A stretch of DNA of 64,000 nt from RAM1 sp041905405 (GTDB lineage Bacteria > Pseudomonadota > Gammaproteobacteria > Burkholderiales > Burkholderiaceae_C), in assembly GCA_041905405.1 (NCBI GenBank), contig JAYRLC010000002.1:204805-268804 (forward strand), given 5' to 3'. This document shows, in pieces, positions 26,515-38,391 of this stretch (position 1 is its first letter; the number at the start of each line of letters is the position of its first letter). The notes under the pieces are model-generated. The model was not told the origin of the DNA, did not search any database, and saw only the letters and a program-made list of their open reading frames with translations. The position numbers were made by a program, and so were the translations under genes.

Positions 26515-27411
26515 ATGCTGGACCCGTCCCTGTCGGCCGCCGTCGCGGCCGTGGCCCGCGAGGGCAGCTTCGAGCGCGCGGCGCGGGCGCTGCACGTCAC
26601 CCCGTCGGCCGTATCGCAGCGCATCAAGCTGCTCGAAGAGCGCTTGGGCACCGTGCTCATCGTGCGCGGCCAGCCCTGCACCGCGACCGAGGCCGGCGCC
26701 CGCCTGTGCCGCCACCACGAGCTGGCCGTGCTGCTGGAAGACGAGCTGCGCCGCGACCTGCCCGCGCTGGCGCAGGACGACCCGCACGCCGCAGCGCCCA
26801 CGCTGCGCGTGGCCGTCAACGCCGACAGCCTGGGCACATGGTTCATGGCAGCGGTGGCGGACTTCTGCGCGGGGCATGCCGCGCTGCTGGACGTCGTGAC
26901 GGACGACCAGGACCACACGGCCGAATGGCTGCGCCGCGGCCATGTGCTGGCCGCCGTGACCTCGCTGGCGGGCGCGGTGCAGGGCTGCCGCAGCCAGCGC
27001 CTGGGCGTGTTGCGCTACGCCGCCACGGCCAGCCCCGGCTTCATCCGGCGCTGGTTCGCAGACGGCGTAACCGCGCGCACGCTGGCGCAGGCACCCAGCG
27101 TGTTGTTCGACCGCAAGGACCGCCTGCAGGAACGCTGGGTGCGCCAGGTCACGCGCCGCACGCTGAACCTGCCCACGCACCGCCTCCCGTCGTCACATGC
27201 GTTCGTGGAAGCGTCGCTGGCCGGCGTGGGCTGGGGCATGAACCCGCTGCCGCTGGTGCAGCAGCACCTGGAGTCCGGACGCCTGGTCGAGCTGGTCCCG
27301 GGGCGCATGCTGGACGTACCGCTGTACTGGCAATCGGCGCGCCTGCCGGTGCCGGCGCTCGACGCCCTGACGCGCTGCGTGCACACGGCGGCCCGCGGGT
27401 CGCTGGCCTGA
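26515..27411 (+). CDS. argP: LysR-family regulator ArgP (IciA)
   Basis: A protein of 298 residues. An N-terminal winged helix-turn-helix (AREGSFERAARALHVTPSAV, about residues 14-34) and a LysR substrate-binding domain (TLRVAVNADSLGTWF onward). The spacing and sequence fit the ArgP subgroup that senses arginine and lysine and switches on the exporter gene argO, which lies divergently. The start at 26515 places the HTH correctly. Confidence 0.93.
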   Translation: MLDPSLSAAVAAVAREGSFERAARALHVTPSAVSQRIKLLEERLGTVLIVRGQPCTATEAGARLCRHHELAVLLEDELRRDLPALAQDDPHAAAPTLRVAVNADSLGTWFMAAVADFCAGHAALLDVVTDDQDHTAEWLRRGHVLAAVTSLAGAVQGCRSQRLGVLRYAATASPGFIRRWFADGVTARTLAQAPSVLFDRKDRLQERWVRQVTRRTLNLPTHRLPSSHAFVEASLAGVGWGMNPLPLVQQHLESGRLVELVPGRMLDVPLYWQSARLPVPALDALTRCVHTAARGSLA

Positions 27412-27420
27412 GCTCCCCCC

Positions 27421-27846
27421 TCAGGGGCGCAGGTACGACCAGCCCTCGGCCTGCTTTTTCATGATCTCGGTCACGCCGGCGGGCACGTAGCCGGTGGCCG
27501 GGCTCATGTCGTCGCGCGTGAGTTTCTGGCCGCGCATGGTGTTTTCGCAAGCCAGCACCTTGACGCCGGCCTTGGCCGCGTCGGCCACGCGGTTGGCCAC
27601 GGGCGACTCCATCTTGAGCATGCCGATGCCGGGACCATACGCCACAAGCTCGATGTCCACGTTCGCCGCGCCCACGTCGTCCTGCAGGTTCTTCGCGTTA
27701 TTGAGCGCCAGGTTCCATTTGCCCGGATCGGCGTCGCTCATCTGGATGACGATGCGGTGGCGCTGGGCGGTCTGGGCCTGGACGCTGCCCGGAACGGCCG
27801 CCGCGGTCACGACCGCAAGCGATTGCAGGACGAGTCGGCGTTGCAT
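27421..27846 (-). CDS. Exported DsrE/DsrF-like protein
   Basis: A protein of 141 residues with a signal peptide (MQRRLVLQSLAVV to about residue 25, cleavage after VQA; the paired Arg could suit Tat). The mature part reads RIVIQMSDADPGKWNLALNN, then VDIELVAYGPGIGML and GVKVLACENTMRGQKL, the pattern of DsrE-type proteins, with a Cys in the usual active position. DsrE folds take part in sulfur relay, but exported versions have no assigned role. I chose 27846, at the signal peptide, over a longer frame. It is divergent from the racemase gene. Confidence 0.85.
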   Translation of the reverse strand: MQRRLVLQSLAVVTAAAVPGSVQAQTAQRHRIVIQMSDADPGKWNLALNNAKNLQDDVGAANVDIELVAYGPGIGMLKMESPVANRVADAAKAGVKVLACENTMRGQKLTRDDMSPATGYVPAGVTEIMKKQAEGWSYLRP

Positions 27847-27896
27847 GGTGTATCTCCGGTGTTGTGTGTGGGCGAATTTCATCACATCATCGACGG

Positions 27897-28592
27897 ATGC
27901 CCCAACACATCGGAATCGTCGGCTGTTCTGCCGAAGGCGCCGCGCTTTGCTATCGCACGCTGTGCAGCGAAGGTGCGGCGTTGCTCGGCCCCCACGCGCA
28001 CCCTGAAATCTCCATGCACACGCCGTCGCTGCACCTGTATGTGCAGTGCCTGGAGCGCGGCGACATCGATGGTGTGGGCGAACTCATGCTCGATTCGGCG
28101 CGTCGGCTGCAGCGCGCGGGCGCGGACTTCCTGATCTGCCCCGACAACACCATCCACCAGGCTTTCGGCTACATGGCCCCGCGCTCGCCGCTGCCGTGGC
28201 TGCATATCGCCCAGGAGGTCGCCACCGAGGCGAAAGCACGCGGCCACCGACGCCTGGCCCTGACCGGCACGCGCTGGCTGGTGGACAGCAGCGTCTACCC
28301 CGACGCGCTGGCCGCGCTGGGGCTGGAATGCATCAAGCCCACGGCCGCCGAACGCGCCGGCATCGGCCGTCTCATCATGCAGGAGCTGGTGTATGGCGTG
28401 TTCAAGCCCGAGACCACGGCGTACTTCCAAAAGGTGATCGCCCGCATGAAAGACGAGGACGGCTGCGACGCCGTGGTCCTGGGTTGCACCGAGATTCCCC
28501 TGATCCTGAGCGACGCCAACTCACCCCTGCCGACACTGGACTCCACTCGGCTGCTGGCACGCGCGGCGCTGCGCCGGGCGTGCCAGCAGTGA
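27897..28592 (+). CDS. Aspartate/glutamate racemase family protein
   Basis: A protein of 231 residues. It has the N-terminal strand and loop HIGIVGCSAEGAALCYR, the first catalytic Cys in LICPDNT, and the second in VVLGCTEIPL, spaced as in Asp/Glu racemases (about 105 residues apart). It moves the alpha proton of an amino acid or a related substrate such as a hydantoin or maleate. The amino acid cannot be assigned. The gene is 13 bases upstream of the AtuA-like gene, so it may belong to that operon. Confidence 0.9.
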   Translation: MPQHIGIVGCSAEGAALCYRTLCSEGAALLGPHAHPEISMHTPSLHLYVQCLERGDIDGVGELMLDSARRLQRAGADFLICPDNTIHQAFGYMAPRSPLPWLHIAQEVATEAKARGHRRLALTGTRWLVDSSVYPDALAALGLECIKPTAAERAGIGRLIMQELVYGVFKPETTAYFQKVIARMKDEDGCDAVVLGCTEIPLILSDANSPLPTLDSTRLLARAALRRACQQ

Positions 28593-28605
28593 AATAATCC
28601 CGCGC

Positions 28606-29949
28606 ATGAAACCCTACCGCATCGGCTCCGGCGCCGGCTATTCGGGCGACCGCATCGATCCCGCGCAGGATCTGGCGGAACGCGGCGCGCTGGATGTGCT
28701 GGTCTTCGAATGCCTGGCCGAGCGCACCATCGCGCTCGCGCAGCAGCGCCGCGCCCTGGACCCGCAGGCCGGCTACGACCCGCTGCTGGTTGCGCGCATG
28801 CAGGCCGTATTGCCCGCCTGCGTGCGCCAGGGCGTGAAGATCATCACCAACATGGGCGCGGCCAACCCGCTGGCCGCCGGCCACGCCGTGCTGCGCGTGG
28901 CGCGCGAGCTGGGCCTGCCGCGGCTTCGCGTGGCGGTCGTCACGGGCGACGACGTGCTGCCCTGGCTGCAGGCCAACGACGTGCCGCTGATCGACAGCAA
29001 CCAGACCGTGCGCAGTCTGGACGGGCTGCTGATTTCCGCCAACGCTTACCTGGGCGCCGACGCCATCGTGCCGGCCATTGCCACGGGCGCGGATGTGGTC
29101 ATCACCGGCCGCGTGGGTGACCCGGCCCTGTTCCTGGCGCCGCTCATGCACCACTTCGGCTGGGACGCGGGCGACTGGACCCTGATGGGTCGCGGCATTT
29201 GCGCCGGCCATCTGCTGGAATGCTCGGCCCAGGTCACCGGCGGCTATATCGCCGACCCGGGCCACGTGGACATTCCTGATCTGGCCACCGTGGGCTTTCC
29301 GTTGGCCGAGGTCAACGCCGACGGCAGCTTCACACTGACCAAGCTGCCGGGCACTGGCGGCCGTGTGGACCGCCTGACCTGCACGGCGCAGCTGCTGTAC
29401 GAGCTGGAGGAGCCCACACGCTACCTGCAGGCCGACGTGACCGCCGACTTTTCCACCGTGCGCCTGCGCGAGACCGGCCCCGACCGCGTCCACGTCGAAG
29501 GCGCGGGCGGCACCCAGCGCCCCACGCACCTGAAGGCCACGCTGGGCTTTCGCGAAGGCTTCATCGGCGAAGGCCAAATCTCGTACGCCGGCCCCGGCGC
29601 CCGCGCGCGCGGCGAGCTGGCGCTGCAGGTGCTCGAGCACCGCCTGAAGGTGCTGGGCCTGGACCACCTGGAACACCGCGCCGAGTTGATCGGCGTGAAC
29701 GCCATGCATGGCTCGCATCGCGGGACAGAACACGAACCGTATGAAGTGCGCGTGCGCCTGGCGCTGCGCGCGCCCACGCGCGCGCAGGCCGAGCGTGCGG
29801 GGCTGGAGGTGGAGTCGCTGTACATCAACGGCCCGGCCGCCGGCGGCGGTGTCACGCAGTCGGTGCGCGAGGTCGTGGCCGTGGCGTCGGCGCTGATTCC
29901 GCGCGAGGTGATCCAGACCGAATGCCATGTGCTGGAGCTGAACGCATGA
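28606..29949 (+). CDS. AtuA-family protein (DUF1446, acyclic terpene utilisation)
   Basis: A protein of 447 residues starting YRIGSGAGYSGDRIDPA, with VKIITNMGAANP, VITGRVGDPALFL and a late VESLYINGPAAGGGV, all typical of DUF1446. Family members take part in terpene acid or related acyl degradation in Pseudomonas (AtuA), but their reaction is unknown. Only the pair AtuA plus a small partner is here; no acyl-CoA carboxylase or dehydrogenase genes follow, so the pathway may differ. Its stop overlaps the next start by ATGA. Confidence 0.9.
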   Translation: MKPYRIGSGAGYSGDRIDPAQDLAERGALDVLVFECLAERTIALAQQRRALDPQAGYDPLLVARMQAVLPACVRQGVKIITNMGAANPLAAGHAVLRVARELGLPRLRVAVVTGDDVLPWLQANDVPLIDSNQTVRSLDGLLISANAYLGADAIVPAIATGADVVITGRVGDPALFLAPLMHHFGWDAGDWTLMGRGICAGHLLECSAQVTGGYIADPGHVDIPDLATVGFPLAEVNADGSFTLTKLPGTGGRVDRLTCTAQLLYELEEPTRYLQADVTADFSTVRLRETGPDRVHVEGAGGTQRPTHLKATLGFREGFIGEGQISYAGPGARARGELALQVLEHRLKVLGLDHLEHRAELIGVNAMHGSHRGTEHEPYEVRVRLALRAPTRAQAERAGLEVESLYINGPAAGGGVTQSVREVVAVASALIPREVIQTECHVLELNA

Positions 29950-30284
29950 CCGCCACCCACACGCCTTCGGGAACCGTCCGTGACATCGCCCTGGCCCGCT
30001 CCGGCGACAAGGGCAACCGCGCCACGCTCAGCGTGATCGCGCGCAACCCTGCCGACTACCCGCTGCTGGAGCGCACGCTGACCGTCGAACGTGTGCGGGC
30101 CCAGTACCAGGGCATTGCCAACGGGCCCGTCCACCGCTACCCGCTGCCACAGCTTTTTGCCGTGCATTTCGTCATGCATGAGGCGCTGGCCGGCGGCGTG
30201 ACGCGCTCGCTGGCACTGGACGCCCACGGCAAGACCCTGAGCGCGGCAGTGCTGGACATTCCGCTGGACGCGGCCAGCCCGTAA
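29946..30284 (+). CDS. Small AtuA-partner protein
   Basis: A protein of 112 residues beginning after an ATGA overlap with the AtuA gene. The motif RDIALARSGDKGNRATLSVI is the signature of the small protein that accompanies or is fused to AtuA in many genomes. The family has no known activity; the tight coupling suggests the two form a complex. A GntR-type operator (30287-30297) begins 3 bases after its stop. Confidence 0.88.
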   Translation: MTATHTPSGTVRDIALARSGDKGNRATLSVIARNPADYPLLERTLTVERVRAQYQGIANGPVHRYPLPQLFAVHFVMHEALAGGVTRSLALDAHGKTLSAAVLDIPLDAASP

Positions 30285-30286
30285 AC

Positions 30287-30297
30287 TTGTCAGACAA
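30287..30297. promoter_or_regulatory. GntR/FadR-type operator before the Bug protein gene
   Basis: TTGTCAGACAA is a perfect palindrome around a central A and fits the FadR-subfamily consensus TNGTNNNACNA. It differs by one base from the site at 43940-43950. It lies 23 bases before the start of the binding protein gene. Confidence 0.6.
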
Positions 30298-30319
30298 CTC
30301 AACCGAAGGAGACTCCCTC

Positions 30320-31297
30320 ATGCGTTCCCTCAACCGCCGCGCGGTCGCCCTGGCCGTCCTGGCCGCCACCGCTTTCGGCAGCAGCGCCGCGTTCGCCCAG
30401 GCCTACCCCAACAAGCCGATCAAGGCCATCGTGCCGTTCGCGCCGGGCAGCGCCACCGACCAGATCGGCCGCGCGTTCGCGACCGAAATGTCCAAGACCC
30501 TGGGCCAGACCATCATCGTGGAGAACAAGCCCGGCGTGAACGGCATGCTGGGCGCCGCCGACGTGGCCAAGGCCGCGCCCGACGGCTACACCATCCTGAT
30601 CGGCACCAACAGCACGAACGCGGCGCTGAAGTACCTGATGAAGTCGCTGCCCTACAACCAGGACACCGCCTTCACGCCGATCGGCTTCATGGGCTCGGTG
30701 CCGCTGATGGTCGCTGTGAACAACGACGTGCCGGCCAAGACGCTGAAGGAATTCATCGACCTGGCCCGCGCCAAGCCCGGCCAGGTCAGCGCCGCCAGCG
30801 CCAGCACGTCGCAGCTGGTGTCGTCGGCCATGCTGGCCAGCATGGCCGGCGTGACCTTCAACAGCATTCCGTACAAGAGCGGCCCGGCCGCCATGACCGA
30901 CCTGATCGGCGGCCAGGTGATGATGTTCACGGCTGACTTTGCCGTGACCGTGCCCCAGCACAAGGGCGGCAAGATCCGCGGCCTGGCCGTGACCAGCAGC
31001 AAGCGTTCGCCCGCCGTGCCCGAGCTGCCGTCAGTCAACGAGGCGCTGGGCCTGAAGGACTACGAACTGACCGCGTACTTCGCCGCGTTCGCCCCGGCTG
31101 GCACGCCCGCCGACGTGATCACCAAGCTCAACGCCGCGCTGAACGCCGCGGCCAACAGCCGCGAGCTGCAGGACAAGTTCGCGCCCAACGGCTTCGTGAC
31201 CGAACCGGGTTCCGCTGCCGCCCTGGGCGAGCGCAACCGCCTGGAAACCGCCAAGTGGGAAAAGGCGATCCGCGAAGCCAAGATCGAGCCGCAATAA
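30320..31297 (+). CDS. Tripartite tricarboxylate transporter substrate-binding protein (Bug/TctC family)
   Basis: A protein of 325 residues with a signal peptide ending AFAQA near residue 28, then the Bug signature YPNKPIKAIVPFAPGSATDQ, VENKPGVNGMLG and a Pro/Gly-rich hinge. It binds a carboxylate or similar ligand in the periplasm. The ATG at 30320 has a strong AAGGAG nine bases upstream. No TctA/TctB membrane genes are adjacent, as is usual for the many orphan Bug proteins of Burkholderiales. Ligand unknown; the shared operator hints at four-carbon sugar acids. Confidence 0.93.
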   Translation: MRSLNRRAVALAVLAATAFGSSAAFAQAYPNKPIKAIVPFAPGSATDQIGRAFATEMSKTLGQTIIVENKPGVNGMLGAADVAKAAPDGYTILIGTNSTNAALKYLMKSLPYNQDTAFTPIGFMGSVPLMVAVNNDVPAKTLKEFIDLARAKPGQVSAASASTSQLVSSAMLASMAGVTFNSIPYKSGPAAMTDLIGGQVMMFTADFAVTVPQHKGGKIRGLAVTSSKRSPAVPELPSVNEALGLKDYELTAYFAAFAPAGTPADVITKLNAALNAAANSRELQDKFAPNGFVTEPGSAAALGERNRLETAKWEKAIREAKIEPQ

Positions 31298-31357
31298 GCA
31301 CCCCGCGCTTTCGGGCGCGTTGAATCACCCGGCGCAGCCAGGGGCAGAATCCTGCCC

Positions 31358-32050
31358 ATGACTGCGCCGAAATTTTTGGTGTGCGCGCTGTTCTACGGCG
31401 ACCATCCCGCGCTGGCGCAACGCTGCGCCCGGTCGCTGCGCGCGCTGCACGACACCGGCCGGGTGGATGTGCGCATCGGCCTGAACGAGGTGTCGCCCGC
31501 ATCACGTGCGGCCATCGACGCCGCGCTGCCTGACGTGGACGCGATAGCCGCCGACCCGCAGATCTACAAGTACCCCATGCTGCGCCGCCTGACGCACGGC
31601 TACACAGGCGACGCCACGCACCTCATGTGGTTCGACGACGATTCGTGCCTGACGCCGGGGCTGGACGTGCCGCGCTGGCTGGACACCGTCACGGACCTGG
31701 CGCTGGCCGAAGGCGATGCGCTGGGCACGCTGGGCGCGGCCTACCTGCTGGAGCAGCCGGCGCACGAACGCGACTGGATCCGCGCGCAACCCTGGTTCAC
31801 CGGGCGCGAGCTGCCTGAGGCCACGCGCTTTTCCACCGGCGGCTGGTTCGTGGCGCCGCTTTCGCTGTTGCGCCGCTTCGACTGGCCGCCGGCCGCTTTG
31901 CGACACCACGGCGGCGACGTGATGCTGGGCGCGCTGTGCCACCAGCAGGGCTTGAGCGTGGTGCATTGCCATGGCGGGATCGCGGTCAATGCCGACGACA
32001 CGCTCATGAACTCGTCGGCGCCGCGCCGGGGTGGGAGCGACGGCGGCTAG
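31358..32050 (+). CDS. Glycosyltransferase-like (GT-A fold) protein
   Basis: A protein of 230 residues. The N-terminal strand FLVCALFYGDHPALAQRC, the acidic motif THLMWFDDDS (Asp-Asp-Asp, metal/nucleotide-sugar binding, near residue 90) and a later TGGWFVAP with HHGGDVMLG suggest a glycosyltransferase family 2-like fold. No membrane helix. It is isolated, 57 bases after the Bug gene and facing an exported orphan; substrate unknown. Confidence 0.7.
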   Translation: MTAPKFLVCALFYGDHPALAQRCARSLRALHDTGRVDVRIGLNEVSPASRAAIDAALPDVDAIAADPQIYKYPMLRRLTHGYTGDATHLMWFDDDSCLTPGLDVPRWLDTVTDLALAEGDALGTLGAAYLLEQPAHERDWIRAQPWFTGRELPEATRFSTGGWFVAPLSLLRRFDWPPAALRHHGGDVMLGALCHQQGLSVVHCHGGIAVNADDTLMNSSAPRRGGSDGG

Positions 32051-32053
32051 GGT

Positions 32054-32560
32054 TCAGGGGCACATGGCCGAGTTGCCGGCCACCGTGCAGGGCCCACCCG
32101 GTCCGGCCAGGCCTGGGCCCACGCGGTTCAGCCGCCGGCCGCTGCTGTCCCAGCAGCCCGTCGGGTCGCACTGCGTGATGACGGCCGGACGCGGGATCGC
32201 CACCGGCGGTGACGGGGCCACCGGGGTGGGCAGGGCCGGTGGTTGCGCTGCCACACCCATGACCGGCGGCATGCGCACAGTGGGCTGCGGCGCGCGCAGG
32301 TCGTCGCCTGGCGGCGCGACAGCGGCGCTGTCGGCGGGGCGACCGAAGCAGGCCCGCGCCGCGCGTTCGCGCGCCGACTGCAGCGCCCGAATGCCCGACG
32401 GGTGCCGCCCGTCGGCGGCGGCGGTCACCACGTCCAGCCGTGTGCGCGCCGCGCGGCATTCGGGCGTGTTCATCAGGTCGACGGCCTGATCGGGCCCGGC
32501 AGCGCCGGCCGCCAGCGCGGACAGCACAACAGGCAGGACAAGAAGCAAGCGCAAGCTCAT
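32054..32560 (-). CDS. Exported hypothetical protein, proline-rich
   Basis: A protein of 168 residues with a signal peptide (LRLLLVLPVVLSALAAGAAG) and no recognised domain. The mature part has a helical Cys-containing N-terminal region (TPECRAARTRLDVV to RAARACFG), a Pro-rich middle and a C-terminal part with paired cysteines (QCDPTGCWDSSGRRLNRVG, then PCTVAGNSAMC). The spaced Cys suggest disulfides in the periplasm. The start at 32560 is the only one giving a signal peptide. It ends 3 bases from the convergent gene. Confidence 0.75.
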   Translation of the reverse strand: MSLRLLLVLPVVLSALAAGAAGPDQAVDLMNTPECRAARTRLDVVTAAADGRHPSGIRALQSARERAARACFGRPADSAAVAPPGDDLRAPQPTVRMPPVMGVAAQPPALPTPVAPSPPVAIPRPAVITQCDPTGCWDSSGRRLNRVGPGLAGPGGPCTVAGNSAMCP

Positions 32561-32660
32561 GCCGGCGATGCTACGCGCGACCGCCGCAACGCGGCGTTGC
32601 CGTTTGCAACAGGGAATTGCAGCAGGCAATTGCAGCAACGGCCGCGCGGTTGCACGCTGT

Positions 32661-34544
32661 TTACACGGCCGCGCGAATCTGCCTTTGCGCGAGCACGTCC
32701 TGCAGCCGCCGGAAGTTCAGGGGCTTGGGCAGGAAATCGTCCATGCCGCTGTCCAGGCAGCGCTGGCGGTCCTCTTCGTAGGCGTCGGCCGTCAGCGCGA
32801 TGATGGGCACGCGCGGTCGGCCCTGGGCCGTCTCCCATTCGCGGATGCGGCGCGTGGCGGCGTAGCCGTCCAGCACCGGCATCTGCACGTCCATCAGCAC
32901 CGCGGCCAGGGGGCCGCTGTCCTTGACGCGCGCCACGCCCTGCTCGCCGTCCCTGGCGATCACGGGCGTGAAGCCCAGCTTGCGCAGCATGGCGTTGACG
33001 ACCGCCAGGTTGGTCGCGTTGTCTTCCACCACCAGGATACGAGCCTCCGTGCGCGGGCCGTCGCCAACAGGCGCGGGCGCGGTGGCTCCCGCTGGGGCGG
33101 CAGGCTCGACGGCGGCCGGTGTGGCGGCCAGCGCCACGCGCGCGCGAAACCAGAAGCGCGAGCCTTCGCCCGGCGTGCTGTCCACGCCGACTTCGCCGCC
33201 CATCAACAGCGCCAGGCTGCGCACGATGGACAGGCCCAGGCCCGTGCCGCCATACTGGCGCGTGGTGGAGCTGTCGCCCTGCGAGAAAGGCTCGAACACC
33301 AGTGCGCTCTGTTCGGCCGTGAGGCCGATGCCCGTGTCGGTCACCGAAAACTCCAGCACCGCCGCCACGCCGCCCCCACCGCCCTCACCGTTTTCGCGGG
33401 CCACCTCGCGCGCATGCAGCCGTATCCCGCCTTCGGGCGTGAACTTGACGGCGTTGCCGGCCAGGTTCGACAGCATCTGGCGCAGGCGCATCGCATCGCC
33501 GTGGTAGTACTGGCCGGGCGGGCCGTCCCACTGCGCGCCAATGGTCAGGCCCCGCGCCCGGGCGCTTTCGCTGAACAGGGTTTCGATCTCGTGCAGCAGC
33601 CGCGCAGGATCGAACGGGGCGGGCGCCAGCTCGAAACGGCCGGCCTCGACCTTGGACAGGTCCAGGATGTCGTTGAGCAGTGTGAGCAGGGTCTGGCCCG
33701 ACTGCAGGATGGTGCGCGCCGCGTCCTGGCGTTCGGCCCCGGTCATGCCCGGCTGCTGCAGCAGCTGCGCCATGCCCAGGATGCCGTTCATGGGCGTGCG
33801 GATTTCGTGGCTCATGGTGGCCAGGAAACGGCTCTTGGCGACGCTGGCCGCCTCGGCCCGGTCACGTGCCCGGGCCAGGTCGCGCTGCAGCCGCTCGCTG
33901 ACCGTCAGCGTGACCTGGATTGACAGCCACACATAGAAGAGCAGCGCCCACAGGTACGGCCCCACCACGAACGCGCTGGACGTCACGGTGTAGTGCGGGT
34001 CCGTCATGTTGGCCAGCGCGGGGCCGATGCGCAGGCCGAACACCACGGCACCGCTCAGGAACACCACGCTTGTAAGCCGGTTGGCCAGGCGAAGGCGGCC
34101 CGGCCCAAGTGTCAGGTCGTAGTGCCAGAACGACCAGGCCGCGGCCAGCATGTTGGGCATGAACAGCAGGGATACGGTGACGATGCGCGCAGGCACGTTC
34201 GGGTCGACGTAGGTGAACCACAGCTGCGGCGGCACCGACAGCCCCGCCAGCAGCCACGGCCACCACCGCGGACGCGACTGGCCCAGCAGCGTGCGCGTGG
34301 CCAGGTAAAGGTAGCCGATGCCCAGCAGCAGCACGGTGTTGGCCACCACGATGGACAGCAGGTCGGGAATGGCCGTGCGCAACGCCAGCAACACATTGGC
34401 CAGCACGCCCAGGGCGGCGCCCCGCGCCCAGTCCCGCAGATGGCGTTCCGCCGGGTGCAGCCGCGCCACCGTCCAGGTGGCGAACGCGAACACCAGGCAG
34501 GCCAGGCCCGAGATCAGCGACAGCGTGCGGATGTCAAAGGCCAT
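32661..34544 (-). CDS. Membrane hybrid histidine kinase (7TM-HisKA-HATPase-REC)
   Basis: A protein of 627 residues. About seven hydrophobic helices (residues 5-210) act as a membrane sensor, then HisKA with phospho-His246 in SHEIRTPMNG, HATPase with GNAVKFTPEG and GGTGLGLSIV, and a C-terminal receiver with ILVVEDNATN and phospho-acceptor DVQMPVLDG. It lies 9 bases downstream of a second hybrid kinase in the same direction. No separate output regulator or HPt is next to it, so the target is unknown. Confidence 0.92.
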   Translation of the reverse strand: MAFDIRTLSLISGLACLVFAFATWTVARLHPAERHLRDWARGAALGVLANVLLALRTAIPDLLSIVVANTVLLLGIGYLYLATRTLLGQSRPRWWPWLLAGLSVPPQLWFTYVDPNVPARIVTVSLLFMPNMLAAAWSFWHYDLTLGPGRLRLANRLTSVVFLSGAVVFGLRIGPALANMTDPHYTVTSSAFVVGPYLWALLFYVWLSIQVTLTVSERLQRDLARARDRAEAASVAKSRFLATMSHEIRTPMNGILGMAQLLQQPGMTGAERQDAARTILQSGQTLLTLLNDILDLSKVEAGRFELAPAPFDPARLLHEIETLFSESARARGLTIGAQWDGPPGQYYHGDAMRLRQMLSNLAGNAVKFTPEGGIRLHAREVARENGEGGGGGVAAVLEFSVTDTGIGLTAEQSALVFEPFSQGDSSTTRQYGGTGLGLSIVRSLALLMGGEVGVDSTPGEGSRFWFRARVALAATPAAVEPAAPAGATAPAPVGDGPRTEARILVVEDNATNLAVVNAMLRKLGFTPVIARDGEQGVARVKDSGPLAAVLMDVQMPVLDGYAATRRIREWETAQGRPRVPIIALTADAYEEDRQRCLDSGMDDFLPKPLNFRRLQDVLAQRQIRAAV

Positions 34545-34553
34545 CGGCGCGGA

Positions 34554-37724
<3,171 letters not shown>

Positions 37725-37782
37725 GGATAGCGGCCATCGTAGTACAGACCGGGCGCGGTCGGCCACCGCGATAAGCGGGGCT

Positions 37783-38379
37783 TCAGCCCGCCAATTCGCC
37801 GAACCAGGCCACCGCCCCCTGCCCGGCGGCGTCGATGCGCGCCCGAAGTGCCGCCGCCTGCGGCTCGGCCAGGGTGAAGGCGACCTGCACGGCGCTGCCG
37901 TGCGCGGCGTCCTGCAGGGTGGCACCGGCCGCCTGCAGCTCGCGGCGCAGCCAGCCTTCCAGCGCATAGGGAATGCTGCAGCGCAGCGTCACCATGCGCT
38001 GCACCGGGGCCTTCTGCGCCGTCAGCAGCGCCTGCGCGACGGCGTCCGTATAGGCCCGCACCAGCCCGCCCGCGCCCAGCTTGACACCGCCAAAGTAGCG
38101 CACGACGGTGGCCAGCACGCCGTCCAGGTCCTGGCGGCGCAGCACCTCCAGCATGGGCCGCCCGGCGGTGCCGCCGGGTTCGCCATCGTCATGCGCGGCC
38201 GACTGGCCGCCGGCCAGCAGCGCCCAGCACACGTGGGCGGCGCCGGGGTGCTGCGCGCGCAGCCCGTTCACGACCGCCTGCGCCGCCGCCCGGTCAGGCA
38301 CAGCCTGCACACAGCCGATGAAGCGGCTTTTTTTGATGAGCAGGTCGCTGTGGGCGGGGGTGGACAGGGTGAAGGGCAC
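37783..38379 (-). CDS. YigZ/IMPACT family protein
   Basis: A protein of 198 residues with the IMPACT N-terminal signature KKSRFIGCVQAVPDRAAA and, near residue 65, HDDGEPGGTAGRPML, then VVRYFGGVKLGAGGLVRAY, and a ferredoxin-like C-terminal DUF1949 domain. Relatives bind ribosomes or regulate proteases in stress; E. coli YigZ is the nearest model. It follows otnI by 12 bases in the same direction, perhaps by read-through. Confidence 0.93.
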   Translation of the reverse strand: MPFTLSTPAHSDLLIKKSRFIGCVQAVPDRAAAQAVVNGLRAQHPGAAHVCWALLAGGQSAAHDDGEPGGTAGRPMLEVLRRQDLDGVLATVVRYFGGVKLGAGGLVRAYTDAVAQALLTAQKAPVQRMVTLRCSIPYALEGWLRRELQAAGATLQDAAHGSAVQVAFTLAEPQAAALRARIDAAGQGAVAWFGELAG

Positions 38380-38391
38380 GCGGGCATTGTG

